Positions 55,717 to 63,206 of a stretch of 64,000 nt of DNA are shown one piece after another. The notes below the pieces were generated by a model that was not told the origin of the DNA, searched no databases, and saw only the letters and a list, made by a program, of their open reading frames with translations. Within the stretch, counting starts at the first letter, position 1. The number at the start of each line of letters is the position of its first letter. This DNA is from Methanoplanus endosymbiosus. GTDB lineage: Archaea; Halobacteriota; Methanomicrobia; Methanomicrobiales; Methanomicrobiaceae. The position numbers and the translations under genes were made by a program. Location of the stretch: contig NZ_CP096115.1 of assembly GCF_024662215.1 (NCBI RefSeq), positions 2,046,001-2,110,000 of the forward strand, given 5' to 3'.

Positions 55717-56682
55717 CTAAAAATCCCTCCCCGGTACGAGATCACAGCCGGTGCAGGCTGTGCACATAGTCTCTGCAACTGTGGTGTCGAGGCCGTTTTT
55801 CCGGATTTCAACACCAAGATACTCTGCAATGTCCAGGATTCTCCTGCGTGACGGCCTCTTAAAATCAGACATCTCTGCTTTTGGTGTCAGCGGACGTATG
55901 ACCGGAATTATGCCAAGAGCTGTGAGTTCTGAGATGCAGGCCTTCATCTCAGAATCACTCTCACCTGCACCGAGTATTATATTGGTAAAAACCCTGTTCT
56001 TCCCGAAAAGCCGGACAGATTCGATGAGGGCATCCATAATCTGCTCTCTCTCCATGCCCGGACAGATCTCTCTGAAGAGTTTATCTGTTGCAGTTTCAAG
56101 GTTGAACTTCACCTCCAAAACTCCGAGGCCGTGGAGCTTCTCCGGTGTATCCTTAAGGGGGTATATCGAAACCCCTAACGGAAGCCCGAATTTCATAACT
56201 CGCTTCACAACCTCAATAACCCTCTCCTCGTCCTCTTCAGGTGAGCCTATCACTCCGCTGGTAAGTGAGATGCAGTCTATATCCGGCAGCACCTCCTCAA
56301 TCATCTCTTCAATCCTCTCCGGACTCTTGAACTTCTTCTCCTGGGTTGGAACAGAGCAGTACCTGCACCTGAATATGCAGCCCTCACTGACTGTAATAAA
56401 TGCCTGCCGGGGGCAGTGAAGGGCGGCAGGTTCTACCCTCCCTTCGACTTCCTCTCCCTCAAATTTAAGTACGGCATTATCTCTGTCAGTTATGACTATC
56501 TCAACCGGACTGTCATCTGCAATGCTTAACCGGACTCTCATGTTTCCGGATGAAAAAAAGACCGATCCACCCTCTCCTGATGACGGGCCTGCCGTTGAGA
56601 CTGAAATTATACCCTTAATTCCACCTGTAATCTTTGCAGTGCCCGCTTCCAGAAGCCCGGCCTTTAATTCACTCCATTTCAT
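55717..56682 (-). CDS. Radical SAM protein of the coenzyme B-type operon
   Basis: 321 residues. The [4Fe-4S]-binding motif CIFRCRYCSVP (CxxxCxxC) sits at about residues 107-114, followed by a TIM-barrel-like run (LTSGVIGSPEEDEERVIE, LPLGVSIYPLKD, EVKFNLETATDKLF, TNIILGAGES). A C-terminal Cys cluster (ETMCTACTGCDLVPG) could hold an auxiliary cluster or metal. The ATG shares ATGA with the stop of the mmp11 gene. The reaction is unknown; sulfur insertion or a chain-modification step in a methanogen cofactor is an inference from context. Confidence 0.8.
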   Translation of the reverse strand: MKWSELKAGLLEAGTAKITGGIKGIISVSTAGPSSGEGGSVFFSSGNMRVRLSIADDSPVEIVITDRDNAVLKFEGEEVEGRVEPAALHCPRQAFITVSEGCIFRCRYCSVPTQEKKFKSPERIEEMIEEVLPDIDCISLTSGVIGSPEEDEERVIEVVKRVMKFGLPLGVSIYPLKDTPEKLHGLGVLEVKFNLETATDKLFREICPGMEREQIMDALIESVRLFGKNRVFTNIILGAGESDSEMKACISELTALGIIPVIRPLTPKAEMSDFKRPSRRRILDIAEYLGVEIRKNGLDTTVAETMCTACTGCDLVPGRDF

Positions 56683-57557
56683 ATTTTCAGAGCCTCTTCG
56701 TAATCTGTATAAAAGGGAATTGCAGCCGCAGCACCGATTATACCACGCCCTTCGATTCTTATCTCAAGAAGGTCTCTTATCTCTTCAAATTCAGCAGGAC
56801 CTACTTCTCCGGCTTTAACCTGCTCTCCATATTTTCTGAGTGGTGAGGTGTCAAAACCGGAAAATGCACAGAGGCCGGTCTCCTCCGATAGTGTGTACTT
56901 CCTGACAAGCTCTTCAAACCGGTTCATCAGTTTTTCAGGTTCTCTGGTGGCGAATTCACATGCGATTGCCACACAGTTTTTTGTTCTGTACGGCACAGGA
57001 AAGAGCTGGACTATAGTGTGGGAGAGATACCTCGAATTCTCATCCTCAACTGCCTTTGATATATTATGAGCAAGTGTCCACGTTGCACCCTCCTCGGCAG
57101 TATCGGTATCATCAATTCCGATTACAACCCTCTGCATCTTTGGAAGGGTGATTGTTGAACCGGCAACTTTTCCGCCGCCGCAGGGTTCTGATGAACTTTT
57201 TATGACACCCTTTGCAGTGGATCTGCACACCGATGCTCCGACTCCTCCGCCGCCCATGCCTTTGTATGAGATCTCTATTTCATCCCCGGAAATTTCCGCA
57301 CCGCATATTCCGGCAGGGAAGTATGAACCCTCAAGCTCAAGGTCCACACAGCCTGTACTCAGCATAAATCTCTGGGTGTTTCCCACGACTCTGACTGATT
57401 CTGTGAGCGGACTTTTCCTGTAGTGATTTCCGGCCCACATCGCACCGCCTATGCAGTCAAATTTCTCTATAAGCTCTATCTTTGAACTGTCATCTGAGCC
57501 GATGGCTATGATCTCCGGGTAGGAGATGGAGTAGGGGTTATTAAAGATGTTCTCCAT
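56679..57557 (-). CDS. mmp11: Methanogenesis marker protein 11
   Basis: 292 residues. Recognised by DCIGGAMWAGNHY and GMGGGGVGASVCRS in the N-terminal half, and by GIDDTDTAEEGATWTLAHN around residue 160. GIDDTD is also the signature of the kinase-like domain of TiaS, the tRNA-Ile agmatidine synthetase. The family is restricted to methanogens and has no assigned reaction. The start overlaps the preceding gene by 17 bases. A related but distinct paralogue is encoded just upstream. Confidence 0.7.
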   Translation of the reverse strand: MENIFNNPYSISYPEIIAIGSDDSSKIELIEKFDCIGGAMWAGNHYRKSPLTESVRVVGNTQRFMLSTGCVDLELEGSYFPAGICGAEISGDEIEISYKGMGGGGVGASVCRSTAKGVIKSSSEPCGGGKVAGSTITLPKMQRVVIGIDDTDTAEEGATWTLAHNISKAVEDENSRYLSHTIVQLFPVPYRTKNCVAIACEFATREPEKLMNRFEELVRKYTLSEETGLCAFSGFDTSPLRKYGEQVKAGEVGPAEFEEIRDLLEIRIEGRGIIGAAAAIPFYTDYEEALKI

Positions 57558-58497
57558 ACAGCCCCGCCGCCTCTATTCCTCTGTTTGCCCAGAGCACTGC
57601 ACCAAGTGCACCGATTCTGCCCTTGCTCTTTGCAGAATCAATATACTCTATGCCAAGCCTTTCCGCTTCAGCCTCGCACTCCTCAACATTCAGAACTTCA
57701 GTCTTAATCTTTTCAAGATATGGAGATTCCGGCTGTGTAAGTCCACGCCATACTGCAATGCCTGTATCCTCACTGACAGATCTCTCCTCGATAAACTCCT
57801 TTACAAATGCAAGCAGTTCATCCACCTTATCCGGGCGGACAGCAAAGTTCAGTGCAGATCCTACACAGTTTGTTGTCTTGTTCGGGACCTTCGGGTTTAA
57901 CTGGATGAGCCTCATGTCGAGGTATTCAACACCTTCAATAGTACATGCCTCTGCACATTTGGATGCAAGCACCCAGGTGGCACCTGATTCTTTGGTGTCA
58001 GTGTCATCAATGCCTATTGATATTTTAACATATTTCGGAGAGTATATCCTCGTCCTGCATGTCCTTGCCCCGCCTGCCTTAAGGTCTTCCTCAGTCGGGT
58101 ATTCTGTTCTGATAACACCCGGTGCCTGCGGCAGGCATACTGCAACACCGACACCTGCTCCTGCAATGCCTGCCCAGTTGGTTGCCACAAGGTCACCTTC
58201 TACAGATACACCTTCAAGCGCCTGTCCTCCGATGTCATCTCCGGCTGCACCAAAGTTAATAGGATATCTGCCAAGTTTTGCTGAGATTGTCATAGATGCC
58301 CCTTCTACACTTATTGATTCCACAGCACCTCCGGCACGCCTGCGGTTCATCACATCCCATTCAATTGCCCCCCTGTGGCAGCAGTGCTCAATAATCTCTG
58401 CTTTTTCTGCTTTTTCATCTACTATAACCAGAAATTTTCTGCAAAACATTGTGCCAAAGCGTTCTCTGACCTCTTCGGGAGTTAATATAATAGTCAA
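57541..58497 (-). CDS. Mmp11-related GIDDTD protein, paralogue
   Basis: 318 residues. Same layout as the next gene: an N-terminal half ending in WAGIAGAGVGVAVCLPQAPGVIR and a GIDDTDTKESGATWVLAS core (about 170-187), followed by IQLNPKVPNKTTNCVGSALNFAV and GIAVWRGLTQP. First gene of the run that ends with aksF. No strong ribosome site; the 179 bases upstream are AT-rich. Whether this or its neighbour is the true marker-11 orthologue is not certain; both belong to one superfamily. Confidence 0.65.
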   Translation of the reverse strand: MTIILTPEEVRERFGTMFCRKFLVIVDEKAEKAEIIEHCCHRGAIEWDVMNRRRAGGAVESISVEGASMTISAKLGRYPINFGAAGDDIGGQALEGVSVEGDLVATNWAGIAGAGVGVAVCLPQAPGVIRTEYPTEEDLKAGGARTCRTRIYSPKYVKISIGIDDTDTKESGATWVLASKCAEACTIEGVEYLDMRLIQLNPKVPNKTTNCVGSALNFAVRPDKVDELLAFVKEFIEERSVSEDTGIAVWRGLTQPESPYLEKIKTEVLNVEECEAEAERLGIEYIDSAKSKGRIGALGAVLWANRGIEAAGLYGEHL

Positions 58498-58676
58498 TTG
58501 TTTGTCCCCGAAATTTTCGTTAACAGATTTTTCGGCAACAAAGTATATAATGGGTTTGGTTTTTGCCGGATTTGTTCTGTAATCCGGATATACGGGTCTT
58601 TAATCAGGTATTATATCCTGTCCGGAAACAATTCCGGCTGAAAAAAGAATATTGGTTTAAATAACATTATTGCGTC

Positions 58677-59525
58677 TTATTGTAGTCTCTTTATCGTCAG
58701 GTGTCCTTTAAGGGAAACAGTTTCATTGCTGCTGCAACTGTAGGGCGATTCCGGTTCTCCTGTGACTATTATATAATAATCGCGGTATTGTGAAAACCAA
58801 TCATTTATGGTACCGGTATTCCGTAATGTGACAATTACTTCTTCTGCTCCGGATGAGCTGTTTCCAAATGAACTTTTTCCGGATGGTGCGAATGGATTAT
58901 TTATTTCCACTTCATTATTGTAGGTAATATTTACGGGCCAGTATGAATACAGAACATTGCTGCTTTCTGCACCTGACTTCAGGTAAGATGCTTCACAATG
59001 TCCAAGGTGGATGTCGGAGTCATCAAAAATGATCTGCCATGCCGGTACTGTAACTGTAGTAGTTCCTGTTTCAATATTATATCCTGCACAGGAATCCTCC
59101 ACTGCTGTTTTCTTCTCCTCCCCACCGGACAAAGACTCACTGTAATATTTTGTAAGGGTGAGTTTCTCTGCAATGTATGCTTTAAGGGCTGTTCCGGGTT
59201 CATCTGTTGTCAGATTAATGCCATATTTTATGGATTCATTTCCGGACTCAGGGTCAGGGAGATCGATCTTCAGGACATTTAATGTTCCATAGTAGGTGTA
59301 ATTTCCGTCATCGTAAATCCTGTAACTCATATTGTGATTTACAGAACCTGAGCTGATAACTCCGTTGCTGCTGCAATTGTAAATAAATTCGATATTATTG
59401 TCGTACGAAAAACTGGTTTCTTTTTCAGCCGGAAATCCATCTTTCTGTTTATCGGAAATACAGCCCGCAAATAGAATTGCGGCTGCCAACAGAAAGGCCA
59501 GAATGGAGTACTGTAACTTTCTCAT
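58677..59525 (-). CDS. Exported lipoprotein, unknown function
   Basis: 282 residues from the ATG at 59525 (MRKLQYSILAFLLAAAILFAGCIS), which gives a lipobox ending in Cys22. The longer frame up to 59720 would overlap ftr and lacks signal logic, so it is rejected. The mature part is beta-rich with many Asn/Ser/Tyr (SYDNNIEFIYNCSSNG, DDGNYTYYGTLNVLKIDLPDPESG) and ends in a possible Ig-like domain (SSGAEEVIVTLRNTGTINDWFSQYRDYYIIVTG). No family recognised. Confidence 0.72.
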   Translation of the reverse strand: MRKLQYSILAFLLAAAILFAGCISDKQKDGFPAEKETSFSYDNNIEFIYNCSSNGVISSGSVNHNMSYRIYDDGNYTYYGTLNVLKIDLPDPESGNESIKYGINLTTDEPGTALKAYIAEKLTLTKYYSESLSGGEEKKTAVEDSCAGYNIETGTTTVTVPAWQIIFDDSDIHLGHCEASYLKSGAESSNVLYSYWPVNITYNNEVEINNPFAPSGKSSFGNSSSGAEEVIVTLRNTGTINDWFSQYRDYYIIVTGEPESPYSCSSNETVSLKGHLTIKRLQ

Positions 59526-59667
59526 AAATGTCCGTTGAATGTTTATTTGTCCTGAAGTCGGCCTGCCCATAGGAAATTGCTTAAAATGTCTGGGTTCTGC
59601 AAATGTCTCTGCTAAAAAAAATGTGTTGATTTTTTTACCGGAAATTCCGGTTCTGTTAAATTTAGTT

Positions 59668-60555
59668 TTATAATCCAAGGATCTCTTTGAGATCGAACTT
59701 GAATGGTCCGAGGCTTCCACCGAAGTTTCCTGCGGTGATGAACTTTATTCCCGGAATCTTTGTTGCGGCTTCAATGCCTGCCTTTGTTGCTTCACTGATT
59801 GAATCCTCATCAACACCGTCAATGACGATCTCATATACTGCGCCTACGCCTTCAGGTACAAGTGACCCCTCTACCTTATCGCGGATTGACGGGCAGTACT
59901 TCTCGTTTGTTGTTGCCGGCATGAACTTGTATTTGTTTGAGCCGACCTTTGAGCCTGATGCAACAACAGGGAATGAGCACATGCATCCTGGTATGCCCAT
60001 GATTGCATCCACTGCTGACTCTGCTGCCATGAGTGCTGCGGGGATGTTCTCGCCCATGATGAAGAAGTTGCCGCCTGCGACACCCTTTACAATTCCGAAG
60101 TTCTCCTCTCCGATGTACTCTCCGTTCATGATAGGGATTGCCCAGCACTGGCGTCCGCCGACTTCTTTTTTGTATTCAAAACCGTCGCCGAAGAAGTGAA
60201 GCTTTACATCAATTCTCTCTTCTGCGTCAGGCATGCCGTCAAAGACTGCTGTTGTAGGCTGGGTAAGGACACACTCTGCGAGGCGCTCTATTACCTGCTC
60301 CTTAATCCTCTTCTTTCCTCCGGCGAAGAAGAGAACTGCGATTCCGGGCCTGCCGTCAGGTGTCTCTGAAGCGTCAACCGCACCTTCAATTCCTGCTTCA
60401 CAGGGGCATCCGATAGCTGAGGTTGCAAAACCTGTTGCTTCGGTTGCTGCCTGAATTGCCCACTGCTCATTAATTGCTGTGATTATTACCCTGCATGCCC
60501 AGTTAGGAAATGCCTCTGCATAATTGTCATCAATTTTTACGCCATTGAGTTCCAT
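59668..60555 (-). CDS. ftr: Formylmethanofuran:tetrahydromethanopterin formyltransferase
   Basis: 295 residues, the standard Ftr length, starting MELNGVKIDDNYAEAFPNWACRV. It moves the formyl group from formylmethanofuran to tetrahydromethanopterin, step two of CO2 reduction to methane. Conserved stretches: ATGFATSAIGCPCEAGIEGAV, PDGRPGIAVLFF, CSFPVVASGSKVGSNKYKFMPATTNE. Encoded alone on the minus strand, divergent from the fwdGF-hdrCB operon across a 592-base gap. Confidence 0.97.
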   Translation of the reverse strand: MELNGVKIDDNYAEAFPNWACRVIITAINEQWAIQAATEATGFATSAIGCPCEAGIEGAVDASETPDGRPGIAVLFFAGGKKRIKEQVIERLAECVLTQPTTAVFDGMPDAEERIDVKLHFFGDGFEYKKEVGGRQCWAIPIMNGEYIGEENFGIVKGVAGGNFFIMGENIPAALMAAESAVDAIMGIPGCMCSFPVVASGSKVGSNKYKFMPATTNEKYCPSIRDKVEGSLVPEGVGAVYEIVIDGVDEDSISEATKAGIEAATKIPGIKFITAGNFGGSLGPFKFDLKEILGL

Positions 60556-61147
60556 ATCTCATATACCTCGTTTAGCTATGGTTTAGATTTCTATCCGGGA
60601 AGTTAAAATAATGTTTCATTTTTATCTTCGGCCTTCGGGCACTTCTTCCGGATACTGCTATGTATGTGTGGCAGGTGCGGCACGTAATTCCGGTGCGGCG
60701 CATATGTCTGCGATCAGATTGCTGCTGATTGTGATTTTCTTTAACAATCCGGGATGAAAACACGGTTATTTTTGTGTTTAGGTTAAATTAATCTCTTTGA
60801 AGAATTCGGCGTGCAATTCAATTATTTTTTAAATTTAAGTATTGTATTCCCATTTATTCTGAAATCCGCCGATGCATGGCAATTATTTACTTTTTGTTTT
60901 TTTTGAAAATCAGGTATTAAAAATCCTTAACTCAGTATATGAGTTTCTATTTTAATTTTGGGACGCAGGCGGGGTTTTTCACTATGTTAATCCAAATATG
61001 TTTACTTGTTGTGGTTGTAAATGATTTTGGTCTATATTTTGTGATTTTTACGTAAAAAATCAGGGTAATACTTCAGAACATTTATCTATATTTTTTACCC
61101 ACTTTTAGCGATCGATTTAAGATCGATATAGCGGTGCGTGAAAAAAA
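60556..61147. promoter_or_regulatory. 592-base divergent regulatory gap between ftr and the fwdG/hdr operon
   Basis: No gene seen; the sequence is AT-rich. Next to the plus-strand operon are a TATA-like stretch (TTTATCTATATTTTTTA, 61081-61097) and, 14 bases later, ATCGAT-TTAAG-ATCGAT (61111-61127), a symmetric element that would straddle or follow the transcription start about 50 bases before the first ATG. Both promoters of two core methanogenesis units must lie here. Promoter calls are inference. Confidence 0.45.
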
Positions 61148-61417
61148 ATGGCATTTGCTGTTCATGTAAACATGGAACGTTGTACAGGCTGCAACAACTG
61201 TGTGGTCGCATGCCCGGTCGATGCACTTGAACTTTCCACTGTTGACCCTGTAACTACAGATAAAATTTACAAGGTTGTCAATGGAAAGGCAGTAGTGCTC
61301 GACTTTGACCACGAGTTATGTGCCGGATGCGGAGTATGCATCTCGGCGTGCCCGTATGGCGTTATTAAAATTGAAGGGCGTTGGAAAGACATGGTACAGG
61401 TTTCAGGAGAGGCTTAA
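61148..61417 (+). CDS. 2[4Fe-4S] ferredoxin, FwdG-like
   Basis: 89 residues with two complete cluster motifs, CTGCNNCVVACP (start) and CAGCGVCISACP (end), joined by a loop of about 30 residues. Size and order resemble FwdG, the small ferredoxin of formylmethanofuran dehydrogenase, and the next gene is FwdF-like. It probably relays low-potential electrons to or from the CO2-reducing enzyme. The ATG is preceded by an A-run rather than a classic GGAGG. First gene of a four-gene run. Confidence 0.82.
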   Translation: MAFAVHVNMERCTGCNNCVVACPVDALELSTVDPVTTDKIYKVVNGKAVVLDFDHELCAGCGVCISACPYGVIKIEGRWKDMVQVSGEA

Positions 61418-61445
61418 ATATTTTATTTAAAGGAGTGTTGAAGTA

Positions 61446-62603
61446 ATGAATACGCTTTTCCCAAAATACTCCCGTAAACAGGACGGCGATATAATCACGA
61501 TGGAGCAGAAGCTCCTCAAACAGGTCAACAATCTTGTGCTTGACAATAGCAAGTGCACAGGCTGCGGTATCTGCTTTGAGTCCTGTCCGGAAGAAGCAAT
61601 TAGCATTGGCCCGGTAGGCGCTGTCCGAAAGGGTGCAATTGAGTACGGTCAGTCAATCTCTATAAACGAGAAAGAATGTTCATACTGTGGTGTTTGTGTA
61701 ATCATGTGTCCGTTCGGGGCACTGGATTTAAAGATTGATGGTGAGTCAAGACTTCCTATCGTAGAAAAAGAGGGTTTCCCATCATATGATGTAACAAGAA
61801 TCATTGATGATGAGAAATGTGTCAGGTGTACTACTTGTGAGGATGCCTGCCCGCGTGACGCAATAAAACGTGACGTGCCTGACTTTGAGGGAGTTGCAGC
61901 AGACGGCCTTAAGAAAGCAGAGGCAGTTGAATGGAAGGTAAACTTCGAATGTAATGATGAGAAGTGTACAGTCTGTGGTCTCTGTGCAGAGGTCTGTGCA
62001 GCACTCAATGTCGAGAGAAAACCTTTCACAGCAGAGTCCGGCGTGCCTGAAGGCATTGTTAAATGGACTGAGTCACTCTGTGACGGCTGTGGTGTCTGTT
62101 CAGAGATCTGCCCGTCAGATGCTATTACTGTAGCAAAAGAGGCTGAATCTGTACAGAAGAAGTATGGTAAGGTCACTATCGAGGAGAACTGCTGCAGCTG
62201 CCGCTGGTGTGCAGAGAACTGTCCAACAGAAGCAATTACAGTTACAAAGCCCTTTGTTGGAGAGATTGAATTCCACGCAGAGAAATGTCCTGGCGGATGT
62301 TCGACCTGTATGGACATCTGTCCTGCAAATGCAATCTACATGCCCTCACCAAAATCACCTGCTGATATGCATGGTAAAGTAGAGGCAAACATTGCAGTCA
62401 ATCAGGACTTCTGTATTCTCTGTGGCGTATGTGTCAATGCATGCCCTGGTGAGGATATCATTGTCATGAAACGTACTGGCATCAATGTGACCGGAAAGGA
62501 GACAGATCTCTTCTTAACGATCAAGGAAAAACTTCTCCAGCCGAGGACTTCCAAGGTAAAGGAGAATGTAGAGGTTGGTGAAGTGGAGCTCAAAACAGTT
62601 TGA
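61446..62603 (+). CDS. Polyferredoxin with eight [4Fe-4S] motifs, FwdF-like
   Basis: 385 residues from the ATG at 61446, which has AAGGAG 10 bases upstream. Eight cluster-binding motifs can be counted: CTGCGICFESC, CSYCGVCVIMC, CVRCTTCEDAC, CTVCGLCAEVC, CDGCGVCSEIC, CCSCRWCAENC, CPGGCSTCMDIC and CILCGVCVNAC. The number matches FwdF of formylmethanofuran dehydrogenase, the molecular wire that joins Fwd units. Four lie before a larger insert and four after, consistent with the family's layout. 28 bases separate it from the fwdG-like gene. Its place beside hdrC and hdrB suggests direct electron transfer between Hdr and Fwd. Confidence 0.85.
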   Translation: MNTLFPKYSRKQDGDIITMEQKLLKQVNNLVLDNSKCTGCGICFESCPEEAISIGPVGAVRKGAIEYGQSISINEKECSYCGVCVIMCPFGALDLKIDGESRLPIVEKEGFPSYDVTRIIDDEKCVRCTTCEDACPRDAIKRDVPDFEGVAADGLKKAEAVEWKVNFECNDEKCTVCGLCAEVCAALNVERKPFTAESGVPEGIVKWTESLCDGCGVCSEICPSDAITVAKEAESVQKKYGKVTIEENCCSCRWCAENCPTEAITVTKPFVGEIEFHAEKCPGGCSTCMDICPANAIYMPSPKSPADMHGKVEANIAVNQDFCILCGVCVNACPGEDIIVMKRTGINVTGKETDLFLTIKEKLLQPRTSKVKENVEVGEVELKTV

Positions 62604-62616
62604 GTGAGGTTATAAT

Positions 62617-63198
62617 ATGGCTGTAGAAAAGAATTACGGAAATCCTGAACTTGAAGAGAAACTTCAGGATACATATTACTATACATCAGATTCAAATCCT
62701 GATTTTCTGAAAGAAGTAGAGAGAATCAGCCTTACAATTCCGCATATGTGTTATCAGTGTGGAACATGTACTGGTTCATGCCCGTCTGCACCCCGCAGCT
62801 CATACCGTATCAGGAAATTTATGAGAAGGGCTGTTCTCGGACTTGAGGAAGAAGCACTTAAGGATCCGGATCTATGGTTATGCACAACATGTTACTCATG
62901 TACAGACAGATGTCCGCGTGGTATTGCACCAACAGACGTTATCATGGGTATGAGAAACATTGCATTCCAGAAATATGGAATTGCTCCGAGGAACTTCTTA
63001 AAATCAATTCAGGTAATGTACCAGTTTGGTCACGTTGTGCCTAACAATGATGTAAACAGGGCTGCACGTGTAAAACTTGGCCTTGATGCAGAACCACCAA
63101 CAGTACATTCATACCCTGAATTTATGGACGGAATCAGAAAGATTCTGGACCACTACAAGATGAAAGAAACTGCAGACCGCATCCTTTCAGAGGAGTGA
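62617..63198 (+). CDS. hdrC: Heterodisulfide reductase subunit C
   Basis: 193 residues with two [4Fe-4S] motifs: C45, C48, C51, C55 (CYQCGTCTGSC) and C89, C92, C95, C99 (CTTCYSCTDRC). HdrC passes electrons from HdrA to HdrB. Soluble, no membrane part, as in the electron-bifurcating HdrABC type. It follows the polyferredoxin gene by 13 bases and precedes hdrB by 8 bases. Confidence 0.96.
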   Translation: MAVEKNYGNPELEEKLQDTYYYTSDSNPDFLKEVERISLTIPHMCYQCGTCTGSCPSAPRSSYRIRKFMRRAVLGLEEEALKDPDLWLCTTCYSCTDRCPRGIAPTDVIMGMRNIAFQKYGIAPRNFLKSIQVMYQFGHVVPNNDVNRAARVKLGLDAEPPTVHSYPEFMDGIRKILDHYKMKETADRILSEE

Positions 63199-63206
63199 AT
63201 TAAAAT

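Noticed and set aside
57623-58582. 319-residue plus-strand open frame over the GIDDTD gene
   Set aside because: The minus-strand gene has clear family motifs; this is its antisense shadow.
59526-59720. N-terminal extension of the lipoprotein gene
   Set aside because: Would place 65 polar residues before a clear lipoprotein signal and overlap ftr.
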